Source: Tautonia marina
GTDB lineage: Bacteria > Planctomycetota > Planctomycetia > Isosphaerales > Isosphaeraceae
Length of the DNA stretch: 64,000 bases
NCBI RefSeq assembly: GCF_009177065.1
Contig: NZ_WEZF01000011.1
Span: forward strand, 124,001-188,000
Direction of reading: 5' to 3'
Position 1 is the first letter of the stretch. Each line of letters opens with the position of its first letter. The translations under genes and the position numbers were made by a program. The notes below the pieces were generated by a model. That model saw only the letters and a program-made list of their open reading frames with translations. It ran no database searches and was not told the origin of the DNA. This document shows positions 9,241 to 18,885 of the stretch, piece after piece.

Positions 9241-12200
9241 GCCAGAACCGCCAGGAGTCCTCAGGAACGGACCGGCCCACCGACCAGGTCCTGGCCGATC
9301 GGGTCGCCGAGGTCGCCGATCGCATCAAGGCCGGCGAGCCGGTCGATCTCGATGCCATCAGGAAGGAGGAGCCGGAGTTGGCCGACCACCTGCTCGACCT
9401 GCTGCCGGCGCTGAACCTGCTGGCCCGGCTCGGTCAGTCGGCCTCGACCGCCGGCCTGGCCTCAGTCGGCACCCTGCCGCCGGACGACTCGGGAGAGGGG
9501 ATCGGCCGGCTCGGGGAATTCATCCTGCTCCGGCAGATCGCTCGGGGGGGGATGGGGGTGGTCTTCGAGGCCCGTCAGCAATGGATCGGCCGCCGGGTCG
9601 CTCTGAAGATTCTCCCGGCCGTGGCCGCGTTGGACCCCCAGCAATTGCGTCGGTTCGAGGTCGAGGTCCGGGCCGCCGGTGCCCTTCACCACGAGCACAT
9701 CGTGCCGATCTACTCCGTCGGCTGCGAGGCCGGCGTGCATTATTACGCCATGCAATTGATCGAGGGCTGGAGCCTGGCCGAGGTCATCGCCAAGCTTCGA
9801 CAAGGGGCCGGGAGGACGTTCGAGCCGGCTGAGCCTCAGACCACAGAGAAGGCCGACCCCGCCGCCGTCACCGCCGCCGACGACGACGACGGGGAGACCC
9901 AACCCGACCGGTCGGACCTCGCCCCCACCCAGGTCGACCCGACGGCGCTCGGGCCCTCGCATCCGGGCTTCGTGGCTCGGCTCGGCCTGCAGGCGGCCGA
10001 GGCGCTGGAGCATGCCCACCGGGAGGAAGTGATCCATCGAGACATCAAGCCGGGGAATCTGCTGCTGGACAACGACGGCCGGCTCTGGATCGCCGACTTC
10101 GGCCTGGCCCGTCTCCAGGGAGACTCCAGCCTGACGGCCACCGGCGTTCTCGTGGGAACGTTCCGCTACATGAGCCCCGAACAGGCGGTCGCCGGCCGGG
10201 GGATCCCGGTCGACCACCGGACGGATCTCTACAGTCTGGGGGCCACCCTGTACGAGTTGCTCACGCTGCGGCCCCCCTTCGACGACGCCGATGGCCGGGT
10301 CGCGCTGAGCCGGATCAGTGAGGAAACACCCCCCTCGATCCGGAAGCTCAACCCCGCCGTGCCGATCGACCTGGAGACGGTCGTTCTCAAGGCAATGGCA
10401 AAGGATCCGAACGACCGCTACGCCACGGCCGCCGAACTGGCCGACGACCTGAGACGGTTCCTCGAAGGCCGGCACGTTCTCGCCCGCCGCCCCTCGCCGC
10501 TCGACCTGGCTTCGCGATGGGCCTATCGCCATCGCCTGGCGGTGGCCTCGGCCGTGGTGCTGCTGATGCTGGTGACCGCGGCGCTGGGTGTGGCGGTCGT
10601 GCTGATCGCCCGGGAACAGTCTCGGACGGCCGATGCGCTGGCCAAGGTCGAGACCGCCCAGAGCGATCTGATCACCGCCAAGAACCGGGCCGACGAGAAC
10701 GCCCGGCTTGCCCGTCAGAGCGAACGGATGGCCCGAGAGCTACTCTACGTCGCCGACCTGAAGCTCGCCGCCACCGCCCTGGACGACCGCGACCCGCTGC
10801 TGATGAAGGAGTACCTCGACCGCCAACTCCCCGAAGCCGGCAAGCCCGACCTCCGAGACTTCGCCTGGTGGTTCCTCCGCAAGCAGGGAGAGTTGCCTCT
10901 CGACGAGTGGACCGGTCCAGGCCCGGCCCTCTACTTCATTGCCTTCTCGCCCGATGATCGTCTGATGGCCACCTGCGGCGAGGAGGCCGTGATCCGCCTC
11001 TACCGCCGGCCCGGAGACCGCCTGGTCCGGGAGATCCCGACCGGGCAGATCGAGGTCAATGGCGTCGCCTTCAGCCCCGACGGCCAATCCCTTGCCTCGG
11101 CGGGGGACGACGGCACTGTGCGCCTCTGGGACCTGGAGACGGGGGAGCAGATCCGGCAGATCCAGGCGGTTGACGGGGGCAAGGCGTATCAGGTCGCCTT
11201 CGCGATGGGGGGCTCCATGCTCATCTCCTGCGGTCAGGAGCCGATCATCCGGCTGTGGGACGCGGCGACCGGCGACTCGATCGGCGAGCTCCGAGGGCCG
11301 GAGGCCGACGAAACGAGCCGGGCCGTCCAGTCGATCGCCGTCTCCCCCGACGGCCGATCCCTCGCCGCGGCCGGCCCCGAGTTCGTCGCCCGAGTCTGGG
11401 ACCTGGAATCCCGGTCGGTGGCCTGGGAACGGATCGTCGAGTCAGTGCGGTCCGGCTGGATCAGCTTCTCCCCCGACGGCGACCGGGTGGCCGTCAGCCG
11501 CAAGCGGGGCTTCTTCGCCGTGTCGGACTGGAAGTCCGGCGAGGTCGTCTTCGAGTGGCAGCTCCGCGACGATGCCGAGTCGCTGGCCATGCTCCGGGGA
11601 GGCACCGTCCTGGCCATCGCCGACCGGGCCGGCATGATCCACCTCCTCCCGCTGCCGACCCCCGACGGTTCGGAGCCCTCCCCCGGGCCTCCCGAGCTGC
11701 ACCTCCCCTGGCTGGCCCACGACGACCGCATCTATGCCCTGGCCGCCTCCCCCGACGGCGAAACCCTGTTCTCGGCCGGCTCGGACGGCCGGCTCCGACG
11801 CTGGCACCCGTTCGACCCCGACGGCTCCCGAGAACGGTTCGCCCGGCTCGAACCCTTCGGGTGCGCCCTGCACCCCGACGGCCGAACGGTCCTGCTCGCC
11901 GAGCGGGGAGGGGTCCGCATCCTCGACCCCGGGGCCGACGACCCCGACCAGTTCCTCCGCCTGGGAGACGCCGACTTCTCCCAGCTCATGCTCGATCGGG
12001 AAGGCCGGCTGCTGGCCGTCGACGGCAGGCCAACCGGACACGAGGGCGGACGCTCGCTGATCGTGGTCCGGGACCTTGACGCCGGGAACGACCTGCTGCA
12101 ATGGCAGACCCCCGAGGGAAGCCATATTGGTGCCATCGACCTGTCTGCCGACGGCCGACGGCTGGCGGCCTACGTCGGCCGAGCCCCGGAGGTGCCGGTC

Positions 12201-12794
12201 GGCGATCGTGTCTCGGTCCTGCTGTTCGACCTCCAGAAGGGGGGGCCGCCTCGGATCGTGCCAATGCCAAACGCCCAGTCGTTCGGCCACGCGATGATGG
12301 TCGCCTTCTCCCCCGACGGTAAACTGCTGGCGGCCTCGGACGGTCATGACGTCCGACTCCTCGACCCTCAAACTGGCCAGACATTCCAGATACTGACCGG
12401 GGAGCACTCGGGCACCGCGCACACCCTGGCCTTCGGTCCCAACGGCCGCCTGCTCGCCTCGGCCGGAGACGACCGTCGCCTCGTGATCTGGGACCTGGAA
12501 GCCGGTACGACGATCCTCTCGACCCTCTCTCAGGGCACCGACATTCGGTCCCTGTCCTTCAGCCCTGACGGCCGCCTGCTCGCCTCGGCCGGGACAGACC
12601 GGAAGGTGCTGCTCTGGCACGTACCGACCCGGCAAGTGCTGCTGGAAGTGCCTCTTTCAGACCCGTTCCCCGACAACCCCCTGGGCTGGTACGGCGCCCT
12701 GGCCACGTTCGGCCCGGCGAACCGCCGGCTCGCCATCGAGCGGCCAGGCGATCTCCTGGTGCTCGACGCCTCCCCGAACGCTTCGGGCCCTTGA
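9237..12794 (+). CDS. Membrane-anchored Ser/Thr protein kinase with WD40 propeller
   Basis: 1185 residues. Kinase domain about 90-405: glycine loop QIARGGMGVVFEA, VALKIL (Lys near 122), catalytic VIHRDIKPGN (near 266), IADFGLARL and GTFRYMSPEQ. All catalytic motifs are intact. An acidic insert of about 50 residues (near 195-240, with ADDDDGE) sits between the hinge and the catalytic loop. One transmembrane helix (about 437-460) is followed by a short coiled-coil-like stretch and then WD40 repeats (about 560-1180; FSPDGQSLASAGDDGTVRLW and similar). The orientation would place the kinase in the cytoplasm and the propeller outside. Coupled to the upstream ECF sigma gene. Probably a sensor kinase acting on that sigma factor. 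Confidence 0.93.
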   Translation: MSQNRQESSGTDRPTDQVLADRVAEVADRIKAGEPVDLDAIRKEEPELADHLLDLLPALNLLARLGQSASTAGLASVGTLPPDDSGEGIGRLGEFILLRQIARGGMGVVFEARQQWIGRRVALKILPAVAALDPQQLRRFEVEVRAAGALHHEHIVPIYSVGCEAGVHYYAMQLIEGWSLAEVIAKLRQGAGRTFEPAEPQTTEKADPAAVTAADDDDGETQPDRSDLAPTQVDPTALGPSHPGFVARLGLQAAEALEHAHREEVIHRDIKPGNLLLDNDGRLWIADFGLARLQGDSSLTATGVLVGTFRYMSPEQAVAGRGIPVDHRTDLYSLGATLYELLTLRPPFDDADGRVALSRISEETPPSIRKLNPAVPIDLETVVLKAMAKDPNDRYATAAELADDLRRFLEGRHVLARRPSPLDLASRWAYRHRLAVASAVVLLMLVTAALGVAVVLIAREQSRTADALAKVETAQSDLITAKNRADENARLARQSERMARELLYVADLKLAATALDDRDPLLMKEYLDRQLPEAGKPDLRDFAWWFLRKQGELPLDEWTGPGPALYFIAFSPDDRLMATCGEEAVIRLYRRPGDRLVREIPTGQIEVNGVAFSPDGQSLASAGDDGTVRLWDLETGEQIRQIQAVDGGKAYQVAFAMGGSMLISCGQEPIIRLWDAATGDSIGELRGPEADETSRAVQSIAVSPDGRSLAAAGPEFVARVWDLESRSVAWERIVESVRSGWISFSPDGDRVAVSRKRGFFAVSDWKSGEVVFEWQLRDDAESLAMLRGGTVLAIADRAGMIHLLPLPTPDGSEPSPGPPELHLPWLAHDDRIYALAASPDGETLFSAGSDGRLRRWHPFDPDGSRERFARLEPFGCALHPDGRTVLLAERGGVRILDPGADDPDQFLRLGDADFSQLMLDREGRLLAVDGRPTGHEGGRSLIVVRDLDAGNDLLQWQTPEGSHIGAIDLSADGRRLAAYVGRAPEVPVGDRVSVLLFDLQKGGPPRIVPMPNAQSFGHAMMVAFSPDGKLLAASDGHDVRLLDPQTGQTFQILTGEHSGTAHTLAFGPNGRLLASAGDDRRLVIWDLEAGTTILSTLSQGTDIRSLSFSPDGRLLASAGTDRKVLLWHVPTRQVLLEVPLSDPFPDNPLGWYGALATFGPANRRLAIERPGDLLVLDASPNASGP

Positions 12795-12890
12795 CATGGG
12801 GCCGCCGGCCGGGAATCCTACAGGCTCCCCGAGCCCCGATCGCGGGGCCGGCACCCGCTCGGCATCGACTCGACAACACCCCGGCCCACC

Positions 12891-14321
12891 ATGCCTGCGA
12901 TCGACTCAAAGACCCTGGATGTCCTCTGGCACGACCCCGACGCCCGCGAGATGGCCCTCCGCCGGGTCGTCGAGGAGCGGCTGGCCGAGAATCCGCCCCC
13001 GAGGTCCGACGATCACATCGTCGCCACCTACTTCTTTGCGTTTCGGACCGAATCGCTGGGCGACGCGGTCAAGGAAATCGCCTACCACGCCACGAGCGGC
13101 ATCAAGGACCCGCCCCCCGGGTCGTTGCTGGCCGAGTGCACCGCCACCGCCGCAGGGGTCGATCCCTTCGACTCGACCGGGCGCATGGGCCTTCTGCACA
13201 TCGCCTTCCCGCTGAAGATGATGCTCCAGGAAGACGGCCACCTGACCTCCGTCGACCTCCTGCACACGACCGCCGCGGCCATCATCTTCGACGTTTATGA
13301 GAACCAGGACGCGCGGCTCGTCAGCCTCCAGATCCCCGACAAGGTCCTCGCCACCTTCCCCGGCCCGGCCTACGGACCCTTCGGCCTGCGGAAGATGACC
13401 GGCTTCGACGACGGCCGCCCCGCCTTCGGCACCATCCTCAAGCCGACCGCCGGTGTCACCCCCGACGACATCGACCGCATCGTCGGCGAGGTGGCCGGGT
13501 GCGACCTGCTCATGTTCATCAAGGAAGACGAGGATCTGTATCCCAACCTTCCCTACTCTCCCGTGGCCGAACGCATGAAGCGGGCCAAAGCCGCGCTCGA
13601 ACGAGTGAAGGACCAGCGAGGCGGGCTGGGCATGGTCTTCGCTCCTCATGTGACCGGGGCGCCGAACGAGATCCTGGAGACGGTCCTCGCCGTGCTCGAA
13701 GCCGGGGCCACCGGTGTGATGTTCAGCGAAACCTTCTGCGGCGGAGCCGTACGGATGGTCCGCGAGGCCACCCGGCACCTGAGCAACCCTCCCGCGATCT
13801 ACGGCCACAACGCCGGCATCGGCACCCGCACTCGGGCCATCTGGCGCGACGTGATCGACCTGCTCGCCCGGCTCGACGGCATCGACTTCCGCCAGACTGC
13901 CCCGGTGAAGCCCGGCACCCCCTTCCTGCGACCGTACGGGGCCGAGTGGCACGCCTCCGAAACCGCCCTCTCCCGCCCCTTACCCGGCGGCCTGAACCCA
14001 ACGATGATCGCCCGGGCCGGCGCGCTCGACCAGGGGAACGTCATCCTCAACCTTCAGGACGCCGAACGCCGCGGCCTGACCGACCACATCCTGTTCCTTG
14101 CCGGTTCGGCCATCAACTCCATCAAGGACGACTCCGGCAAGTACGAGCCGAAGCTCGGCGCCGAGGCCATGCGCGAAGCCCTTGAGGTTCACCGCTCCGG
14201 CGCGATGGCCGGCGTCCCGGCCGAGAAGCACCTCGACGAACTGTCTGCCCTGGCCGACCGTCAAAAGCTCGTCGCGCTCAAGCGGGCTCTCCGCCAGCGC
14301 TATCCGGACCGGGTGAACTAA
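12891..14321 (+). CDS. RuBisCO-like protein (form IV type)
   Basis: 476 residues, colinear with the RuBisCO large subunit. The N-terminal domain contains the DDHIVATYFF block. In the barrel, GTILKPTAGV keeps the first active-site Lys (K184) but has Thr where carboxylases have the second Lys. FIKEDED keeps the carbamylated Lys and both Mg ligands (K211, D213, E214). YGHNAGIG keeps the His (H306) but has Asn instead of the phosphate-binding Arg. These changes mark a RuBisCO-like protein, not a CO2-fixing enzyme. Family members act as enolases or isomerases in methionine salvage, or as decarboxylases/isomerases in sugar-acid pathways. No sulfur-salvage or sugar-acid genes adjoin it, so the reaction is open. 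Confidence 0.9.
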   Translation: MPAIDSKTLDVLWHDPDAREMALRRVVEERLAENPPPRSDDHIVATYFFAFRTESLGDAVKEIAYHATSGIKDPPPGSLLAECTATAAGVDPFDSTGRMGLLHIAFPLKMMLQEDGHLTSVDLLHTTAAAIIFDVYENQDARLVSLQIPDKVLATFPGPAYGPFGLRKMTGFDDGRPAFGTILKPTAGVTPDDIDRIVGEVAGCDLLMFIKEDEDLYPNLPYSPVAERMKRAKAALERVKDQRGGLGMVFAPHVTGAPNEILETVLAVLEAGATGVMFSETFCGGAVRMVREATRHLSNPPAIYGHNAGIGTRTRAIWRDVIDLLARLDGIDFRQTAPVKPGTPFLRPYGAEWHASETALSRPLPGGLNPTMIARAGALDQGNVILNLQDAERRGLTDHILFLAGSAINSIKDDSGKYEPKLGAEAMREALEVHRSGAMAGVPAEKHLDELSALADRQKLVALKRALRQRYPDRVN

Positions 14322-14370
14322 ATCGTCCCTCCGATCAAACGCTTCTCCCACATCCAGCTCGGCTCCGATC

Positions 14371-14394
14371 CTCTCCCCGATCGCGGGGAGAGGG
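14371..14394. terminator. Palindromic hairpin between convergent genes (dispersed family)
   Basis: A perfect 10-bp stem (CCTCTCCCCG / CGGGGAGAGG) with an ATCG loop lies between two convergent stop codons. Near-identical stems occur at 29772, 39666, 57987 and 58083, so this is one copy of a dispersed repeat that may double as a bidirectional terminator. Confidence 0.55.
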
Positions 14395-14428
14395 GGATGA
14401 GCATGTCTCCCGATCGCGATCGAACCGA

Positions 14429-15727
14429 TCAGGAGTGATCCGCGTTCACATAGAAGGATTCGTCGGGAACGGTGTAGCGGACCTCCATCTCGGGGGTCTC
14501 GACCACCTGGCCCTCGCGGAACAGGGAGGTCACACCGGCCAGCGTCATTCCCGAAGTCAACAGGGTTCGCTCGGCGGGGTAGGGGGCCTGGTTCTCGATG
14601 ACCATGCGCTCGATATGGTGCACGAGCGGGTTGAAGAAGTCGGCCGTTGTGGCCGATCGGCCGGGCATGGGCAGGTGCATCTGGCAGGAGACGACCCGGT
14701 CCTCGTCGCCGATCAGTCCGGCATAGGTGAAATCCTGCACCGGGCACATGAACAGGGTGGTCTTGAAGCCGTCTCGGTGTTCGATGAAGTAGGCGAAGGC
14801 GTTCGGGAAAACCCGTCGCGCCCACTCGATCGAGGGGGGATCGGTCGGATACCCATTGACGACCGGCAAGGTGTGGCTTCGGCTCAAGGCCGCCAGGAAC
14901 AGGCGAGCGGTCGTCTCGCTCTGCTCGACCCGATCCCAGATCGCCTTGCCGCGCAGGGCCTGAACGCGGGCGATACCCACCTCCCCACCTTTGCGACGCT
15001 CCGACATGCACTGCGCCGTTTCGAGACCGTGGAAGTCGTAACTGTCGGCCCCACCGTAACCGACGCAAACGCTCTCGGTCAGGTCGGCCCCGTGCGGCAC
15101 GTCCACGGCAGGCAATCGCCAGGTGACCGGTAACGACGACCCGGCCAGGAAGGGGAAGTCGAGCCGCTTCGCGTCCTCGATCATCTCGACGCACTCGGCC
15201 CATTCCGTCGACAGGTGCTTGTCATTGAAGACCGGCACGCTTCGGCCCGATTGCTCAAAAACCGAGACAATTTGCTTGAAGAAATCATAACGCGGGTAGC
15301 GTGTCTGCCCCATCTCGTTGCGTGGGTAGCGGCCATGCTCGCCGATGACCACCACGCCATCGACGGCCAGCGATCCGGTCCCCATCGTCAGCGATTCGGC
15401 GATCGTCGGATAAATCGGCACGTCGAATCGAGCGGCCTGTGCCCGAGCAAGATCCCCCTCGGGATACTGGTCGACGTAAAGGGAAACCAGGTCCACCTCG
15501 GGCTTCCGCCACTCCCCTTGCCAGGCATAGCCGAGAAGAAATCGATCGATGAAGTGTTGCGCATGAGAATGCGTGCGCACCTCGGTGCCGATCAGGGCGA
15601 TTTTCTTCCGCTCTTGCTTCGGAGCGCGGGCGATCGGGGCGGCTCCCATCGAGGTTCCGGCAGCCACGGCGGCAGTCGAGGCCAGGAAGGTTCGGCGCGA
15701 AAGGGAGTTTGATCTTGGTCCGGTCAT
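14429..15727 (-). CDS. Tat-exported protein of unknown function
   Basis: 432 residues. The N-terminus LSRRTFLASTAAVAAGTSMG is a twin-arginine signal. The mature part begins KKIALIGTEVRTHSHAQHF, a beta-alpha start like an NAD-binding or Gfo/Idh-related fold, then DVPIYPTIAESLTMG and VDGVVVIGEHGRYPRNE. I do not recognise a catalytic motif, and the C-terminal half is not obviously an oxidoreductase C-domain. Similar proteins are frequent in Planctomycetes near dehydrogenases and sugar-catabolic genes. The ATG at 15727 follows GGAG by 9 nt; a TTG at 15730 is in frame. The neighbouring Gfo/Idh gene has the same orientation, separated by the 15834-15964 repeat element. Confidence 0.7.
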   Translation of the reverse strand: MTGPRSNSLSRRTFLASTAAVAAGTSMGAAPIARAPKQERKKIALIGTEVRTHSHAQHFIDRFLLGYAWQGEWRKPEVDLVSLYVDQYPEGDLARAQAARFDVPIYPTIAESLTMGTGSLAVDGVVVIGEHGRYPRNEMGQTRYPRYDFFKQIVSVFEQSGRSVPVFNDKHLSTEWAECVEMIEDAKRLDFPFLAGSSLPVTWRLPAVDVPHGADLTESVCVGYGGADSYDFHGLETAQCMSERRKGGEVGIARVQALRGKAIWDRVEQSETTARLFLAALSRSHTLPVVNGYPTDPPSIEWARRVFPNAFAYFIEHRDGFKTTLFMCPVQDFTYAGLIGDEDRVVSCQMHLPMPGRSATTADFFNPLVHHIERMVIENQAPYPAERTLLTSGMTLAGVTSLFREGQVVETPEMEVRYTVPDESFYVNADHS

Positions 15728-15833
15728 CAACTCGGCTCCGGGGATAGGTGGGTGGGACAGTGGGGGGAGGGTCCCCTCGCGCTCGACACGAGGAGGGTGG
15801 GATCAGCGGTTCCAAACAAACAGAACGCAAATG

Positions 15834-15964
<131 letters not shown>

Positions 15965-16000
15965 AATCTTCGTTGCCTTGCTCGCTTGACGCTCCTGGAC

Positions 16001-17377
16001 TCAGGAGCCGAGCGACCAGCCTTCGCGGTACTCGCGGGTGAGGAACGGTTCGGCCTCGGGGGCGTTGGTGGCGCGCATGGCGTCGGCGTCCCACTCGATC
16101 TTGCGACCGACGCGGTAGGCGACATTCCCGAGGTGGTTCGCCTCGGTCAGCCAGCCGCCGTACTCGAAGTTCGACCCGGTCGGCGAGCCGGTCTTGCAGG
16201 CGTCAATCCATTCGGCGTGGTGGCTCGCCGGGCGGGTGAGGAAGGGCTCGGGAGGGGTGAAGCCTTCGAACCGGTCCTCGGGAAGGAGGAGGTACTTCCC
16301 ATAATCGGCGAGCAGCATCCCCTTATCGCCGACGAACAGGACACCGCTATTCCACTGCGGGATGGTGCCGTCGGTCCAGGCCTGGGGCTTCTCATCCCCT
16401 TGATACCAGGTGAGCTGGACGGGGGGCTGATCCCCTCGGGCGCCGTATTCGTAGACCGCTCGCATCGACGCCGGGGCAATCTCCGGATGCGGCGACGGGC
16501 CGAACGCCTCGATCGTCAACGGGGCCTTCAGGTCGAGCGCCCAGAAGGGCAGGTCGTTCCAGTGGCTGCCGAGGTCGCTCATGGTGCCGTTGCCGAAGTC
16601 CCACCAGCGATACCACTTCGGACCCGGCCAGTAGACCTCGTGGAACGGACGCTCGGGCGCGGGTCCGAGCCAGAGATCCCAGTCAAGCCCTTCGGGAATC
16701 GGCGAGGAATCGGTCGGCCGATCCGTCACGTACACGATGTCGCGGTTTCGCTCGGCGGCCTCGGCTGATTGAAGGCCCCAGGCACGGCCAACCCAGACGT
16801 GCGCCTCACGGACCGGGCCAATCGCGCCGGTCTGGATCATCTCAACAACACGTCGGTAATTTTCTCCGGCGTGAATCTGCGTGCCCATCTGGGTGGCGAC
16901 CTTGGCCTTCGCGGCGGCCTCGCGCAGGATGCGGGCCTCGGCCACGTTATAGGACAATGGTTTTTCCAGATACACATGCTTGCCCAGCAACAAGGCCGGC
17001 AAGGTGGCCGCGGCGTGGGTGTGCTCGGGGGTGCTGACGACCACGGCATCGAAGCCGTTCGCGTCGTCGTACACGCGGCGGAAATCGGTGTATCGCTTCG
17101 CCTTCGGGTGTTCGCTCGCCGCGCGATCGACCGCGGGCTCATAAACATCACACAGGGCAACGATGTTCTCGGAGGCCACCTGGCTGAGGTTATGCCCTCC
17201 TCGTCCTCCGGTGGCGATCACCGCGATGTTGAGCTTCTCGTTCAGGTTCCGGCCTCGAACGATCGCCGGCGCGGCGATCACGCCGAGCGAGGCCCCCGCC
17301 GCCGTTCGCAAAAAACGGCGTCGCGAGGGCTTCGACGAGGTCAACCGATTGGCCGGGGGGGGCGTCGCGTCGATCAT
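16001..17377 (-). CDS. Tat-exported Gfo/Idh/MocA-family NAD(P)-dependent oxidoreductase
   Basis: 458 residues. [16 protein letters not shown] is a Tat signal; [13 protein letters not shown] is the Rossmann dinucleotide loop; [10 protein letters not shown] and [12 protein letters not shown] (the EKP motif with catalytic Lys) are diagnostic for the family. The C-terminal half has [19 protein letters not shown], typical of the planctomycete subgroup. Such enzymes oxidise or epimerise sugars or inositols with tightly bound cofactor; the Tat route fits export of a folded cofactor-loaded enzyme. An AAGGAG element sits 8 nt before the ATG. Substrate unknown. Confidence 0.92.
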   Translation of the reverse strand: MIDATPPPANRLTSSKPSRRRFLRTAAGASLGVIAAPAIVRGRNLNEKLNIAVIATGGRGGHNLSQVASENIVALCDVYEPAVDRAASEHPKAKRYTDFRRVYDDANGFDAVVVSTPEHTHAAATLPALLLGKHVYLEKPLSYNVAEARILREAAAKAKVATQMGTQIHAGENYRRVVEMIQTGAIGPVREAHVWVGRAWGLQSAEAAERNRDIVYVTDRPTDSSPIPEGLDWDLWLGPAPERPFHEVYWPGPKWYRWWDFGNGTMSDLGSHWNDLPFWALDLKAPLTIEAFGPSPHPEIAPASMRAVYEYGARGDQPPVQLTWYQGDEKPQAWTDGTIPQWNSGVLFVGDKGMLLADYGKYLLLPEDRFEGFTPPEPFLTRPASHHAEWIDACKTGSPTGSNFEYGGWLTEANHLGNVAYRVGRKIEWDADAMRATNAPEAEPFLTREYREGWSLGS

Positions 17378-17485
17378 GGCGGGGCTCCTTGGTTCGGTCC
17401 ATCCACGAATCCGGTCCCATGCGGTCCGGTGATCCGAGCGATGCGACGTCCGAGCCTAACGCCTCCCGAGCCGATTCCCAAGGGC

Positions 17486-18514
17486 CTACCGCGAGGGTTC
17501 GGGAGGTGAAGGGGGCACCTCCGGCGACGACCCGATCGGCCTTCGAAGCTGCTCCCAGAGCCGGGGCAATGCCCGGAGCAGCCGTCTCCAGAGCCTCCGA
17601 ACGAGCGGGAAGACCGCGATCAACGCAAGCAAGACGATCAGGGTCGGGAGCGCCCGCTCTGACACGAAGACGACGAAGTTCTCGGCCGAGGTCCGAAGGT
17701 CGGTAACCGAACCGCTCCAGGCCCGTGCGACTCTCGTCCGAAAGTCCGGAACCACGGGAGCCGCCGGCGTGTAGCCTTCCCGCTCGCGGAGGTTCACCGT
17801 CACGGTGGCCAGGCTCGACAGGTTTTGCAGAACGCGGAGCCGACCCTCCATCTGCTCGATTTCCCCCCGAACGCGACTCAGCTCAACCTGAACCTTCAAC
17901 ACATCTTCGAGCTTCCCACTCCGTTCTTCGAGAATCTTGAGAATGGTTTCTTCCTCGACCCGCTTGTTCCGAATGCGGGCCTCGATGTCGTAAAACTGCT
18001 CGGTCACGTCCTGCGAGGTCCGCAGGTTGCGCTTCAGTTCCCCGAGGCTGAGCAACTCCTGCACGAACGCCTCGAAGTGATCGACCGGCACGCGCAGCTT
18101 CCACTTGGCCGATCGCTTCGAACCGGGAGAGCCGGTCAAATCCTGCTCGGCAATGTACCCCCGATGCTGCTGCACCAAGGCCACCAGCCGATCGGCCGCC
18201 GGGTCGAGATCCTCAACTTCGAGGTCGATCTGCGCATCGTAGATGATCTTGCGATTGAAGGCCGCCTCACCCGGAGGCGGGGCGTCTTGCGCTTGCAGCG
18301 GATTGGCCTCGCCCACCACCCCCATCATTCCCATCATCGCGGCAGGGGCAGCGCGATCCGACGACGGCTCGGCCGCGTAGCTCATGACCGAGTCTTCCAT
18401 CGGGAACTCGGATTCGACACTCGCCGCCGTCCGCGACATGGCCCGAGGATCGGCGGCTCCGCAACCCGAGTGAACCAGGATGAGCAACGTCAGCAGACCG
18501 GGAATTGAGCGCAT
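17486..18514 (-). CDS. DUF4349-domain lipoprotein
   Basis: 342 residues. The N-terminus ends in a lipobox (LVHSGC), so it is probably lipidated at Cys18. The central part (about 90-245) is the DUF4349 domain: RKIIYDAQIDLEV, VPVDHFEAFVQELLSLGEL, then a coiled coil (about 160-215, rich in Glu/Arg/Leu). A single transmembrane helix (about 290-310, TLIVLLALIAVFPLV) precedes a basic, Pro-rich tail. The domain is linked to envelope functions but its activity is not known. Divergent from the FGE gene; a G-rich tract lies just upstream of the start. Confidence 0.85.
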   Translation of the reverse strand: MRSIPGLLTLLILVHSGCGAADPRAMSRTAASVESEFPMEDSVMSYAAEPSSDRAAPAAMMGMMGVVGEANPLQAQDAPPPGEAAFNRKIIYDAQIDLEVEDLDPAADRLVALVQQHRGYIAEQDLTGSPGSKRSAKWKLRVPVDHFEAFVQELLSLGELKRNLRTSQDVTEQFYDIEARIRNKRVEEETILKILEERSGKLEDVLKVQVELSRVRGEIEQMEGRLRVLQNLSSLATVTVNLREREGYTPAAPVVPDFRTRVARAWSGSVTDLRTSAENFVVFVSERALPTLIVLLALIAVFPLVRRLWRRLLRALPRLWEQLRRPIGSSPEVPPSPPEPSR

Positions 18515-18885
18515 GGGAATCGACGCCTCACTCTCGAAGGGATTCAGAAGGGAAGGGAAGGGAAGGGCAGGGGGAAGCCGCGGTTCGAGGGACAGAAATC
18601 CTCCCTCGGAAACGTGCCTCTCACTGGAAGATCCTTACGAGCGATCGAGGGCCCATCGTTGAACCGATTTGCCCGCTCGACGAGCAATTCGTTGCACCAA
18701 CGGCTCGGTGCTCCTCTGTGTTGACGATCCAACCTCCCAGATCCTTAGACGATTCCCGAACGTTGTGAACCGGTGGCAAGCGCCGATCGAGTGTTGGTCC
18801 CTCGCGCCTGAGGTGGTTAGACTGAAATCCTGAGCGACGCGAGAACGACGACCACCGATTCCCTTTTTTTCTTCCAGAGGCGATC
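18515..18885. other. Divergent intergenic region with a G-run tract
   Basis: 371 bp between the DUF4349 and FGE genes. Positions 18550-18574 hold five runs of three or more G spaced by two bases, mostly AA, on the plus strand, which satisfies the usual quadruplex pattern. No ORF with coding character is present, and I could not identify a confident promoter. Confidence 0.5.

Noticed and set aside
12891-14321. True CO2-fixing RuBisCO
   Set aside because: The KPK second Lys and the phosphate-binding Arg are replaced, and no phosphoribulokinase or small subunit is near.
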